DNA from: Fen-549 sp050011315
GTDB lineage: Bacteria > Actinomycetota > Thermoleophilia > Gaiellales > Gaiellaceae
DNA: 64,000 nucleotides
Direction of reading: 5' to 3'
NCBI GenBank assembly: GCA_050011315.1
Contig: JBEKJI010000001.1
Location: 62,001-126,000, forward strand
The translations under genes and the position numbers were made by a program. Below are positions 26,379 through 34,823 of the stretch, one piece after another. Under the pieces are notes generated by a model. That model saw only the letters and a program-made list of their open reading frames with translations. It did no database searches and was not told where the DNA came from. Position 1 is the first letter of the stretch; each line of letters starts with the position of its first letter.

Positions 26379-28073
26379 TCAGCCGGTGCGATCGGGCGGA
26401 ACCTCGAGATAGCGCAGACAGTCGAGCGCGATCTCCTTGAAGGCCGGCGCGGCGACATCGCCGCCCCAGATCGAGCTGTGGGGCTCGTCGACGGTGACGA
26501 GGATCACGAGCCGCGGCTTCGAGGCGGGCACGATGCCGACGAAGGAGGCGACGTAACGGTAGCTCGAGTACCCACCGGTTTTGGGGTCGGGCTTGGCGGC
26601 AGTACCGGTCTTACCGGCAACCGAGTAGCCGCTTATCTCCGCTCGTGTGCCTGTGCCCTCGTCGACGACGTCGCGCAGCATTCGCATCAGCTCTCCCGCC
26701 ACATAGGGCGAGACGACTCGGCGCTTCTTGGGCGCCGGCGCCGCCTTACCGCCGATTCGCTCGACCAACCGCGGCTGCACCCAGACGCCGCCGTTGGCGA
26801 TGGTTGCGTAGGCCGCCGCCAGCTGGATCGGCGTGACGGCGATTCCCTGGCCGATCGGGATCGTGCCAGCGGCCGATCCGTACCACTTGTCGAGCGGCGC
26901 GACGATGCCGGAGCTCTCGCGCGGGAAGTCGATACCGGTCGGCTTACCGAATCCGAAGGCGCTTATCCAGCGCGCCAGGCGCTCCTTTCCGAGCCGTTGC
27001 GAGATCGTGATCGCGCCGACGTTCGAAGAAAGTGTGAGGATCTCGGATACGCTCAGCCGCTCGCTGCCGCGCGGGTGCGCGTCGTGGATCGTCTTGTCGG
27101 CGACGGCGATCGAGTAGGGCAGGGTGAACTTCGTCTGCGGCGTGACGACGCCGTCGGAGAGCGCTCCCGCGACCGTGACGAGCTTGAAGGTCGATCCGGG
27201 CTCGTATGTATCGGTGACCGCCCGGTTGGGCAGGTACCGCGCCGGAACCACAGGGACGTTGTTGGCGTCGTATCCGGGAGCGGTGGCCATTGCCGCCACG
27301 TCGCCGGAGCGCGGGTCGAGTACGATCGCCGTCGCCGAGCGCGCCTGCTGATCGATCAGCGTTTGCTCGAGCACCTGCTGGACGTCGAACTGGATGACGT
27401 TGTCGATCGTGAGCGCGAGATCGGCACCGGGTTTCGCGTCGCTCGTGCTCTGCACGTCGATGATATGGCCGGCGGGATCCCTGACGACCGTCTGTCTACC
27501 GCTGTGCCCGCTCAACTCCTTGTCGTAGATCGACTCGAGCCCGGTTATGCCGCGGTTGTCTACGCCCGTATAACCGAGCACCTGAGAGGCGAGCGCTCCC
27601 TGCGGGTAGATCCTTTTCGGATCTCTCGAGAAGCCGAAGCCAGGGAGCTTGAGCCTTTCGAGCCTCCTCGCCTGGTCGGCGGGAGCCTGCCTCTCGACGT
27701 AGGCGAAGCGGCTGGAGCGTGCGGCGAGAGCTTTGAGCAAGGCGGTCTCGCGCGCGGCGTCGAATCCTAGAACCCGAGCAGCCCGGCTCGATTCCCTCGC
27801 GGGCGAGCCGAGCTTCTGCACCAGCGCCGGGTCGGCGTAGATGGTGACCGTTTCGTTGTCGTTCGTCGCCAGCTCTACGCCGTTGCGGTCTACGATGGAG
27901 CCCCGGCTGGACGGAATCACGACTGTCTCGATCTGCTGAGCTTGCGCGCGCCTGGCCAGCGACCCGCCCTGTACCACCTGAACCCAAGCTGTCTTCGCCA
28001 GCACCGCGGCTAGCGCCAGCGCGAGCACGACCCCGAGCAGGCGGATACGGCGGTTCGCTGCCCGCTGGCTCAC
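26379..28073 (-). CDS. ftsI: Penicillin-binding protein, septal transpeptidase
   Basis: A class B PBP of 564 residues, the dcw FtsI/PBP3. One N-terminal membrane helix (about residues 10-30), a dimerisation domain beginning with SSRGSIVDRNG, then the transpeptidase domain. Active-site motifs are STFK (Ser294-Lys297), SSN (349-351) and KTGTA near residue 490. No PASTA domains follow, so it is the plain form. It overlaps ftsL by four bases at the 5' side. Confidence 0.95.
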   Translation of the reverse strand: MSQRAANRRIRLLGVVLALALAAVLAKTAWVQVVQGGSLARRAQAQQIETVVIPSSRGSIVDRNGVELATNDNETVTIYADPALVQKLGSPARESSRAARVLGFDAARETALLKALAARSSRFAYVERQAPADQARRLERLKLPGFGFSRDPKRIYPQGALASQVLGYTGVDNRGITGLESIYDKELSGHSGRQTVVRDPAGHIIDVQSTSDAKPGADLALTIDNVIQFDVQQVLEQTLIDQQARSATAIVLDPRSGDVAAMATAPGYDANNVPVVPARYLPNRAVTDTYEPGSTFKLVTVAGALSDGVVTPQTKFTLPYSIAVADKTIHDAHPRGSERLSVSEILTLSSNVGAITISQRLGKERLARWISAFGFGKPTGIDFPRESSGIVAPLDKWYGSAAGTIPIGQGIAVTPIQLAAAYATIANGGVWVQPRLVERIGGKAAPAPKKRRVVSPYVAGELMRMLRDVVDEGTGTRAEISGYSVAGKTGTAAKPDPKTGGYSSYRYVASFVGIVPASKPRLVILVTVDEPHSSIWGGDVAAPAFKEIALDCLRYLEVPPDRTG

Positions 28074-28447
28074 TTTCCGCCCGTGCCGAGCTTTACGTAC
28101 GTCGTCTGGTCGGGCGCCATCAGGACGAGACCCTGCGCTTTGGCGCGGCGCTCGATGTTCACAGACGATGTCGCCTTGGAGAGCTGAGAGCGCAGCCCCT
28201 GAGTCTGGTCGATCAGTTGTATGCGCTGATTGCCGAGGTTCTCGAGCTGCATGTTCTGGCGCAGCGCGGCGACATTGACCGCCACCACTCCGGTCAGGAG
28301 GACGGCGAGGACGACGATCCAGACGACCCCGCCGCGCACGCTGCGCTGAGCCTTCCGCTTCCTGCGCTCCGGCACCGCTCGCGGCACCTGCGGCAGCACA
28401 TACGTCCTGGCAGGCCTGGCGGCGACTCGTGACGGTACGGCGCTCAC
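28070..28447 (-). CDS. ftsL: FtsL-like divisome protein
   Basis: A 125-residue bitopic protein with a basic cytoplasmic head (PERRKRKAQR), one helix at about residues 42-62 and a short leucine/glutamine-rich coiled coil (NLGNQRIQLIDQTQGLRSQL) outside. This is the FtsL/DivIC (septum formation initiator) layout. The location between rsmH and ftsI is the standard ftsL place. The GTG start overlaps the rsmH stop (GTGA). Sequence identity in the family is low; the name rests on position and architecture. Confidence 0.85.
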   Translation of the reverse strand: MSAVPSRVAARPARTYVLPQVPRAVPERRKRKAQRSVRGGVVWIVVLAVLLTGVVAVNVAALRQNMQLENLGNQRIQLIDQTQGLRSQLSKATSSVNIERRAKAQGLVLMAPDQTTYVKLGTGGK

Positions 28448-29406
28448 AGCTTCACCGCCGCACGCAGACGCGCCGAGGCGGCACGCGGATTGAGAGCCAG
28501 CTCACGCGGACCCGGGCGAATCGCCTTGCGCGCGAGCGAACGCAGCTCGGCCTCACGGCCGCAGTTGCAGATCGGGAAGTCGGGCGGGCAGATGCAACCG
28601 TGCTCCTTCGCCCGCAGGAAGCGCTTGGCGATCCGGTCCTCGAGCGAGTGGAAGCTGATCACGGCCAGGCGACCGCCGGGTCGGAGCAGCTCGAGTGCGA
28701 AGGGAAGAGCATCGGCGAGCGACTGGAGCTCGTCGTTGACGGCGATGCGGAGAGCCTGGAAGACGCGCCTGGCCGGATGACCGTCGCCGAAGCGTGCCGG
28801 AGCCGGGATGGCGCCCCGGATCGTCTCGACGAGCTCGAAGGTGCGGGTGATCTCCAGCTTGCGCCGGCGCTCCACGATCGCCCGGGCGATCGACTTGGCG
28901 TAGCGCTCCTCGCCGAAGCGATGGAAGATCCTCTCCAGCTCCTTGGCGCTGGCCTCGTTGACGAGATCGCTGGCCGAGTACTCCTCGGTGGGATCCATGC
29001 GCATGTCGAGCGGCGCGTCAACCGCGTAGGAGAAGCCACGCTCGGGACGGTCGATCTGCATGCTCGAGACGCCGAGATCGAAGAGAACGGCGTCGGCCTT
29101 GACGCCGTTGGAGGCCAGGCGCTCGAGCACGTCGGCGAAATCGCCGTGAAGCAGGCGCGCCTGAACCCCGGCTCGACGTCGGAAGCTCTCGAAATAGGGA
29201 CGTACGGAGGGATCGCGGTCGATGGCGATCAGCTTTCCCTCGCCGCGCAAGTCGGCGGCGAGCAGGCGCGCATGGCCGCCCGCGCCGAAGGTCGCGTCTA
29301 CCGCCGTCTCGCCGGGACGTACGGCGAGCAGTTCCCGCACCTGATCGGCCAGTACGGGAACGTGGTCAGTCGTGCTGGGCTGCAAGGCGTTCGGCAGCAT
29401 CTTCAA
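28444..29406 (-). CDS. rsmH: 16S rRNA C1402 N4-methyltransferase RsmH
   Basis: A 320-residue SAM-dependent methyltransferase of the 30S subunit. Visible: HVPVLADQV at the N-terminus, the SAM loop DATFGAGGHAR, DLGVSSMQIDRPERGFSY and the end block ISFHSLEDRIAKRF. The ATG at 29406 lies 41 bp inside mraZ; an ATG two codons later is equally possible. It contains a CxPDFPxCxC-like cysteine set near residue 275, seen in some actinobacterial RsmH proteins. Confidence 0.95.
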   Translation of the reverse strand: MKMLPNALQPSTTDHVPVLADQVRELLAVRPGETAVDATFGAGGHARLLAADLRGEGKLIAIDRDPSVRPYFESFRRRAGVQARLLHGDFADVLERLASNGVKADAVLFDLGVSSMQIDRPERGFSYAVDAPLDMRMDPTEEYSASDLVNEASAKELERIFHRFGEERYAKSIARAIVERRRKLEITRTFELVETIRGAIPAPARFGDGHPARRVFQALRIAVNDELQSLADALPFALELLRPGGRLAVISFHSLEDRIAKRFLRAKEHGCICPPDFPICNCGREAELRSLARKAIRPGPRELALNPRAASARLRAAVKL

Positions 29407-29800
29407 CGTTCTCCTCGACTTGTTTCATGTACTCCCGCCAGGCCGCGCGATCCCAGATCTCGAGACGACTCGAGACGCCGATCACGAGAACCTCGCGCGT
29501 GAGCCCGGCTTTCTGGATCAACGATTGCGGAACCATGATCCTTCCCTGCTTGTCGGGCACAGCCTCGACGGCGTGCGCGTAGTAGTAGCGCTCCATGGCT
29601 CTGCTCTCGCGCGAAAACGGATCGAGCTTGGCGAGGGGAGATTCGACCTTTTGAGAGAACTCTGTAGGGGTGTACACAGTCAGACAGCCGTCCATGCCGC
29701 GCGTGAGCACCAGGCCCTCGGCGAAGCGGGGCCTGAACCGGGCCGGAAGCGTCAGCCGGTTCTTCTCGTCAAGGGTGTGCTCGTATTCGCCAGAAAGCAT
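29366..29800 (-). CDS. mraZ: MraZ transcriptional regulator
   Basis: A 144-residue double-AbrB-fold protein that represses its own dcw operon. N-terminal GEYEHTLDEKNRLTLPARFR is the first AbrB motif, and the second half has DKQGRIMVPQSLIQKAGL. It is the first gene of the cluster. Four 10-bp-spaced TGGG/TGGA boxes lie just upstream (29815-29854), matching the known MraZ operator pattern. The ATG at 29800 has no strong ribosome site. Confidence 0.96.
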   Translation of the reverse strand: MLSGEYEHTLDEKNRLTLPARFRPRFAEGLVLTRGMDGCLTVYTPTEFSQKVESPLAKLDPFSRESRAMERYYYAHAVEAVPDKQGRIMVPQSLIQKAGLTREVLVIGVSSRLEIWDRAAWREYMKQVEENVEDAAERLAAQHD

Positions 29801-29814
29801 CGGATCGACCGTTT

Positions 29815-29862
29815 GCGTTCTCCACTTGTCCCCACCTTAACCCAAAACTCCCCACCACGCAA
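29815..29862 (-). promoter_or_regulatory. dcw promoter with MraZ operator boxes
   Basis: On the minus strand, TGGG, TGGG, TGGG and TGGA occur at exactly 10-bp steps (starting at 29854, 29844, 29834 and 29824), the direct-repeat operator described for MraZ. Overlapping it is a promoter with -35 TTGCGT (29862-29857), a 17-nt spacer and -10 TAAGGT (29839-29834). The predicted start is near 29827, giving a leader of about 27 nt. Boxes covering the core promoter and start imply autorepression. Confidence 0.8.
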
Positions 29863-30019
29863 CCTTTTTTATTCACGCAGCACCCGATTCCTGTCTCGAG
29901 TTGGGACAGATCGGCAACCTGGAGCGGTCGCGCGGGTTGTGACCAAGCTCACTGCGCTCCGCTCCATCGGCCGCGTACGGCCCCTATTCGCCGTTGCTCA
30001 GCGAGCCCGAAAAGCGAGT

Positions 30020-30203
30020 TTGATCGCGGTCTTGAACTGTCATATGCTCACCTGAGACCGGTCGAAGGCGACCTGCCCGTTCCGAGCGTGGGAGCGCACT
30101 CAACGGCGGCGGCGGAAAGGACGTTGCCCGCAGCTTCGACCGCAAGCTCGACAGGTTGATCTCGATCCCTTAGAAGAATCGGCTTACCCGTTACGGCGTC
30201 TCA
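30020..30203 (+). ncRNA. Candidate small structured RNA with own promoter
   Basis: In the 440-bp gap between mraZ and the kinase at 30241, a + strand promoter reads TTGATC (30020-30025), 17-nt spacer, TATGCT (30043-30048). No + strand ORF follows for 1 kb. From the expected start the sequence can close on itself: TGAGAC (30053-30058) pairs with GTCTCA (30198-30203), and inside are hairpins GGTCG-AAGG-CGACC (30060-30073) and a GAGCGTG/CGCACTC stem. The 3' part GAAGAATCGGCTTACC resembles the 3' end of RNase P RNA, but the matching 5' P4 strand was not found. No T-run terminator. A novel or divergent RNA is possible. Confidence 0.35.
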
Positions 30204-30240
30204 CCCGCCGCAACCACTCGCGCGGACTGGTCGAACGCCG

Positions 30241-31059
30241 CTAGGAAGAGAGCCGATGCTGGCGTTCGTAGGGACCGCTGCCTGTGAGCACGGTCGCGCC
30301 GCAGAGGGCAGCGAGCTGGACGGCTTCCGCGACAGGCATGCCGGCCGCCAAGCCGTAAGTGAGACCGGCGGCGAAACAGTCGCCGCAGCCGTAGCTGTCG
30401 ACGATCGTGCCCGGAAGCTCGACCGGCTGGTAGCGACCGCCGGGCTCGAGCGTGCCGCCGCGCGCCCCCTCCGTGCGAACAACGAGGCGAGGCGGCGGAT
30501 CGAGGTCGCCGGGCCGGTAGCGCTCGCCCGGATCGGAGGCGCTGCCGACAATCGCGTCGAGCTCGACGCCCGCCTCTGTTAAGACGCCGAGCGAGCGAGA
30601 TGCGGCGACCAGCACCCGCGCCTTGCGAGCCCGGCGCACGGTCTCGGCGTCGCCGCTGACAAAGTAGACGCCGTCGGCGCCGTCGAGCTCACTCCAGGGC
30701 AGATCGGGATCGGCGCCCTTCAGGGTCAGTCTCTCCCCCACTACGGTGATCGTCCGCTCGCCCTCGTCGTCGACGAAGGTGACTCCGTATCGCTGCGGCT
30801 GCTCGATCTCGTGCGCGAACACGCGCACGCGCTGCTGCTCGAGCCGCTCACGCGCCTGGCGGCCGCGGGCATCCGAGCCGAAGGTGGTGAAGAAGATCGC
30901 CTCGCCGGCGAGATTGGCGAGCTGAACCGCCGCGACCGCGCCGCCGCCGGCCGCATCGCCCCAGCCGCGGCTCGCGTGCACGATCTCGCCCTGAGCCGGC
31001 ACGCGCTCGACGCGCAGGAAATCGATCCATTCGACATGTCCGACGACGGCCAGGCGCAC
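30241..31059 (-). CDS. PfkB/ribokinase-family sugar kinase
   Basis: A 272-residue kinase of the ribokinase fold. N-terminal VVGHVEWIDF replaces the usual VVGxxxxD start; the C-terminal signature is DSYGCGDCFAAGL, where the anion-hole motif GAGD is GCGD while the catalytic Asp is kept. At 272 residues it is short for the family and lacks part of the lid. It sits alone between the dcw operon and a membrane protein. Substrate unknown. Confidence 0.85.
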   Translation of the reverse strand: MRLAVVGHVEWIDFLRVERVPAQGEIVHASRGWGDAAGGGAVAAVQLANLAGEAIFFTTFGSDARGRQARERLEQQRVRVFAHEIEQPQRYGVTFVDDEGERTITVVGERLTLKGADPDLPWSELDGADGVYFVSGDAETVRRARKARVLVAASRSLGVLTEAGVELDAIVGSASDPGERYRPGDLDPPPRLVVRTEGARGGTLEPGGRYQPVELPGTIVDSYGCGDCFAAGLTYGLAAGMPVAEAVQLAALCGATVLTGSGPYERQHRLSS

Positions 31060-31145
31060 CTCGGTAGTCTCCCATCTCGACGGTAAAGCCGCTCGGTCGG
31101 ACCGCCGAGAAAGGGAGCGACCTCGCTCGTGACCAAGCGCAAGAG

Positions 31146-31760
31146 ATGATCGCCGCTACCCGACTCGACAGACGCGCCTTCTGGATCGCCATCTCAGCCC
31201 TGGCCGGCTCGCTGGCAATGCAGGCAGCGATCTTCACCTCCGCGGCGCTGGGACTGAACTCCGTTCTCGACGACGGCACCGTCTCGGTTCTGCTTTCGCA
31301 TCATCCCCACGTGGGCGATCTGATCGCGGTCGCCGGCACCAACTGCGCCTGGCTGGTGGCGATCGGGATGCTCGCCTGGCCGATCGCTCGCCTCTGGAGC
31401 TGGGGAATCCACGACACCTGGGATCGCCCGAGCGTGAACATCGTCGCCCGCTTTCTCTACCCGCTGGTTGCCGTCTGCCTGCTCGTCGTGCTCTGCTGGG
31501 TCTTCTCCAGACAGGCGCAGATGCTCGACCACCGCCTCGTCTCGCACTGGGCGCTATTGGCGATGCTTCCCCACGGCACGCTCGAGTTCGGCGCCCTGCT
31601 CCTCCCGCTTGCGGCCGCGGCGAGCTGCATCTTCGTGCCGGCCGAGAAACCCGGGCGCCTGCTCCTGAGAAGCCTCGCGGTGGCGCTGCCGCTCCTCGTC
31701 TGCGCCGCGCTCCTAGAGGTCTATCTGGCTCCGCACCTGCTCCTACCCTTGCAAGCCTGA
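31146..31760 (+). CDS. Integral membrane protein, SpoIIM-like motif
   Basis: A 204-residue membrane protein with five predicted helices. Near residue 145 it has MLPHGTLEFGALLLP, which resembles the PHG-x-LE signature of the SpoIIM/DUF95 family of membrane proteins. The gene follows a minus-strand kinase divergently and precedes a PfkB kinase by 52 bp. The function is unknown; the family link is by this motif only. Confidence 0.65.
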   Translation: MIAATRLDRRAFWIAISALAGSLAMQAAIFTSAALGLNSVLDDGTVSVLLSHHPHVGDLIAVAGTNCAWLVAIGMLAWPIARLWSWGIHDTWDRPSVNIVARFLYPLVAVCLLVVLCWVFSRQAQMLDHRLVSHWALLAMLPHGTLEFGALLLPLAAAASCIFVPAEKPGRLLLRSLAVALPLLVCAALLEVYLAPHLLLPLQA

Positions 31761-31812
31761 TGCTCTCGCGGCCGGACCCGGGGCTTGCGCTGCGGCTGTC
31801 TCTAGTCGGAAT

Positions 31813-33021
31813 ATGGACAGTGTGAGCAAGCTCCGAAGCGCGGTCGTGGCCGGCCACATCTGCCTGGACGTCATTCCCGATCTCGCCGCGCTACCCGCGG
31901 GATCCTTCTACGAGGCCTTTCGTCCGGGCCGTCTGATCGAGGCCGGGGTCGCCGAGCTATCGACCGGAGGGCCGGTATCGAACGCCGGTCTCTCTCTTCA
32001 CATACTCGGCATCCCGACCAGACTCGCGGGCAAGGTCGGTGCCGATCCCTTCGGCCGCATCGTCCGGGAGATCGTGGAGTCCTACGGATCCGGGCTGGCC
32101 GCCGGAATCGAGGTAGACGACGCCACCTCGACGGCTTACTCGTTGATCGTCAGCCCTCCGGCCAGCGACCGCCTCTTCCTGCATCACCCCGGGACGGCGA
32201 GCTCCTTCGGCGTCGACGACATCGATTTCGACGCACTCGAGCAGGCCGCGCTCTTCCATTTTGGCTATCCGCCGCTGATGCGCCGCTTGTACATGGACAG
32301 CGGACGTGAGCTGGTCGAGCTGTTCGAGCGGGCGCGGGCGAGCGGGGTTACGACGTCGCTCGACATGAGCTATCCCGACCCGGCCTCCGAGAGCGGCCGG
32401 GCGAACTGGCGGGAGATCCTCGAAGCCGCCCTCCCCTTCGTCGACGTCTTCGCGCCCAGCCTCGACGAGCTCCTGTTCATGCTTCGGCGCCCGCTCTTCG
32501 AGCAGCTCTCACGACACGGCTCGGTGGCAAGCCGGGCGACGCCCGATCTCCTGCACGAGCTGGGGGAGGAACTGATCGAGCTGGGAGTGGGCGTCACGGC
32601 TATCAAGCTCGGCGAGCGCGGCCTCTACCTGAGAACGGGCACGCGGAAGCGAATCGCCGCTCTCGGTCGGGCGCGTCCTGCCGATGCCGCCTCCTGGGCC
32701 GGGCGGGAGCTCTGGGCGCCCTGCTTCCGGGTCGAGGTTGCCGGCACCACCGGCGCGGGCGACGCGACCATCGCCGGGCTTCTGGCGGCGCTCCTGCGCG
32801 GGCTCGGTGCCGAGGAGGCGATCACCATGGCTGTCGCCGTCGGAGCCTGCAACGTCGAGGCGCGAGACGCGCTGAGCGGACTGCGCGGCTGGGAGGAGAC
32901 ACTGGAGCTGTTGCGCTCGGGCTGGGAGCAGCTGCCGCTCGAGCTCGACGATCCTGCCTGGCATCGGGACGAGCGTTACCGGCTTTGGAAGACGAGCTCC
33001 GAGAGGGAGCGATCGCGCTAG
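31813..33021 (+). CDS. PfkB-family carbohydrate kinase
   Basis: A 402-residue ribokinase-fold kinase, larger than the usual 300-330. It has AVVAGHICLDVIPD at the N-terminus, TGGPVSNAGLSLHILG (the sugar-binding GG motif) near residue 50 and GTTGAGDATIAGLL near 313 with catalytic Asp. An insert of about 40 residues after TRKRIAALGRARP precedes the C-terminal motif. A second PfkB kinase lies 750 bp upstream on the other strand, but the two are not close paralogues. Substrate unknown. Confidence 0.88.
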   Translation: MDSVSKLRSAVVAGHICLDVIPDLAALPAGSFYEAFRPGRLIEAGVAELSTGGPVSNAGLSLHILGIPTRLAGKVGADPFGRIVREIVESYGSGLAAGIEVDDATSTAYSLIVSPPASDRLFLHHPGTASSFGVDDIDFDALEQAALFHFGYPPLMRRLYMDSGRELVELFERARASGVTTSLDMSYPDPASESGRANWREILEAALPFVDVFAPSLDELLFMLRRPLFEQLSRHGSVASRATPDLLHELGEELIELGVGVTAIKLGERGLYLRTGTRKRIAALGRARPADAASWAGRELWAPCFRVEVAGTTGAGDATIAGLLAALLRGLGAEEAITMAVAVGACNVEARDALSGLRGWEETLELLRSGWEQLPLELDDPAWHRDERYRLWKTSSERERSR

Positions 33022-33051
33022 AGTCGCTATAGGCGAACAGGAGGGGGAACG

Positions 33052-33594
33052 ATGGCCGCTCGGATCGAGACGAAACGTATTGGCGAAGGTCGAGAGGCGC
33101 CGCCAGCGAGCAAATCGCGCCAGCGCGCGTTCGTCGACACTCCGCTCGGCACGCTCGTCGTCGAGGCCTCCGAACGAGGATTGACGTACATCGACCTCGC
33201 CCGTTCCGGCGACCACGGGCCTGACTCCGAGCCGGCGCCCGGCAGCATCCTCGCCGAGGCCGTACGCCAGCTCGAGGAGTACTTCGCCGGCAGTCGCCGC
33301 GACTTCGACCTCCCGCTCGACCTGCGAATGGGCGAGTTCGAGCGCCGCGTGATGGAGGCGCTGGCCCGCGTCTCCTACGGCACGACCGTCAGCTACGGCG
33401 AGCTCGCCGCCATGGCCGGCCACCCGGGAGCGGCCCGCGCCGTCGGCAACGTGATGCGCAACAACCAGCTGATGATCGTGCTGCCCTGCCACCGCGTGAT
33501 CGGCGCCGACGGCTCGCTGCGCGGCTACGGCGGGCGTGGTTCCGGGCTCGATCGCAAGCGCTGGCTGCTCGAGCTCGAGGGTTCGATCTCTTAG
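33052..33594 (+). CDS. ogt: Methylated-DNA--protein-cysteine methyltransferase
   Basis: A 180-residue suicide DNA repair protein removing methyl groups from O6-methylguanine. The active-site motif IVLPCHRVIG has Cys146, preceded by AVGNVMRNNQ and followed by GYGGRGSGLDRKRWLLELE. The N-terminal 25 residues are a basic lead not seen in short family members. The TAG stop (33592-33594) is inside the left end of repeat A copy 2. Confidence 0.96.
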   Translation: MAARIETKRIGEGREAPPASKSRQRAFVDTPLGTLVVEASERGLTYIDLARSGDHGPDSEPAPGSILAEAVRQLEEYFAGSRRDFDLPLDLRMGEFERRVMEALARVSYGTTVSYGELAAMAGHPGAARAVGNVMRNNQLMIVLPCHRVIGADGSLRGYGGRGSGLDRKRWLLELEGSIS

Positions 33595-33761
33595 AGCGCC
33601 CAACAAAACGAAGCACTCCGCCGCCTGGCCGCGCTCGGCGGCGCGATGCGTTGTCCTCGGTCGCGCCCGTAGCTTCCGGCTACGAACGCGACGCCGCGTC
33701 CTAGCCTCGCACTCACCGATCGCACCCAGTCGACGGGTCTTCATTCCGTTAGGCGCTCTTA
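33591..33761 (+). repeat. Repeat A copy 2 (between convergent genes)
   Basis: About 171 bp, same orientation as copy 1. The ends form a 23-base imperfect inverted repeat (18 of 23 match), TTAGAGCGCCCAACAAAACG at the left. Both flanking convergent genes stop inside the ends: ogt TAG at 33592-33594 and the response regulator TAA at 33761-33759. The core again has the GTAGC-TTCC-GGCTAC hairpin and the CCTAGCCTCGCACT block. Placed between two convergent genes it could also act as a bidirectional transcription end. Confidence 0.9.
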
Positions 33762-34457
33762 GCCGTCCAGCAGCCGGTATCCCACGCCCCACTCGTTGAT
33801 CACGAACGGGCCGGCGCCGGGACGGGCGAGCTTGCGGCGCAGGCGCGAGGCGTGGGAGTCGACCGTGCGCGTGCGGCCGAGCGAACGGAAGCCCCAGACC
33901 TCGCGCAGTAGCTCCTCCTTCGAGAAGACGCGGTTGGGCGCCGAGGCGAGCTTGGCCAGTAGCTCGAACTCTTTGGCCGAGAGGAGCACGCGCTCGCCGA
34001 GAACGGTGACCCGGCGCGTCTGGCGGTCGAGCTCGACCTCGCCGGCGACGAGGCGCTGGCGCGAGTCGGGCGAGGTGCGGCGCAGCACGGCGCGGATGCG
34101 TGCGACGAGCTCCTCGTGGTGGAAGGGGTGCGCCAGGTAGTCGTCGCAGCCGCGCTCGAAGGCCTGCACACGCTCGATCGTGTCGGACTCGGCGCCGCCG
34201 AGCACGATCACCGGCACCTCGCGGTTCCAGCACCGGCCCGGCTCGCCCTCGCGCAAGCGCCGGCAGAGCTCGGCGGCGGAGGAATCGGGAAGCTCGCCTC
34301 CGACCAGGACGAGGTCGGGCGAGGACTGCTCGGCCAGGCTCAGCGCCTCGCTGCCGGCGCCGGCCCCGACGACGGCGAAGCCCGCCACCGAGAGCTGGCG
34401 CTCGAGCAGCCCGCGAACCTGCGGCTCCGGCTCGGCGAGAAGGACTGCTGCATTCAT
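33759..34457 (-). CDS. OmpR-type response regulator with degenerate receiver
   Basis: A 232-residue regulator with an N-terminal receiver (1-118) and a C-terminal winged helix (about 135-230, with LSAKEFELLAKLASAPNRVFS and TVDSHASRLRRKL). The receiver has lost the phosphorylation site: where family members have Asp in PDLVLLD, this has Gly53 (PDLVLVGGELP). The acidic pair at the N-terminus is reduced to AEPE, and the conserved Lys before PF is His110. It is therefore likely phosphorylation-independent. No histidine kinase is adjacent. The stop codon lies in repeat A copy 2. Confidence 0.9.
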   Translation of the reverse strand: MNAAVLLAEPEPQVRGLLERQLSVAGFAVVGAGAGSEALSLAEQSSPDLVLVGGELPDSSAAELCRRLREGEPGRCWNREVPVIVLGGAESDTIERVQAFERGCDDYLAHPFHHEELVARIRAVLRRTSPDSRQRLVAGEVELDRQTRRVTVLGERVLLSAKEFELLAKLASAPNRVFSKEELLREVWGFRSLGRTRTVDSHASRLRRKLARPGAGPFVINEWGVGYRLLDG

Positions 34458-34823
34458 GGAAACGACGCTAACAGCCGAGAGAGCGCCTGAACAGTGTCCT
34501 TTTCCGCCCGTTTTGCAGCCGATTTGTGACGGATTATCCCCAGTTGTCCGGAACGGCCGCGGCGGTTAGGGACCGCGCCTTGGACTTCGTCTCGAGAGGA
34601 AGACGCACCGCTTGGCGCTCAGACGAGCCTATCCGCGGGGTTATGACGCGGCTTTTTACGAGTTCCGGGCGGCGGGACCCACCTCTCCTCCTCCCACCCT
34701 CCCACGGGGCGTAGCACGGTATCGAGAAATCGAGCTCGGGAATGTGCCAGGCTCGTGTCGAAACAGCGTCTTACCCCGCGGAGCACAGGCAGGCGACAGA
34801 GTGCTCCGTTTGGATGCGAGCTC
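34458..34823. other. Gene-free gap of 366 bp
   Basis: Holds the 5' region of the degenerate response regulator and the 3' flank of the UbiB-type kinase. ORFs here are shadows with no family signal. A short stem CCGCG/CGCGG followed by CTTTTT (about 34633-34658, + strand) could be a weak terminator. A 20-bp string (GCGGCGGGACCCACCTCTCC, 34669-34688) is repeated exactly at 61678-61697 upstream of the M23 peptidase gene. Nothing else recognised. Confidence 0.5.

Noticed and set aside
30053..30203. RNase P RNA gene
   Set aside because: Only a short 3' similarity (AGAATCGGCTTACC). The conserved 5' P4 strand (GAGGAAAGTCC type) and other core motifs are missing, and the length is less than half of normal.
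32509..34233. 574-residue minus-strand open frame
   Set aside because: It crosses a PfkB kinase gene, ogt and a repeat A copy in antisense; no coherent domain.
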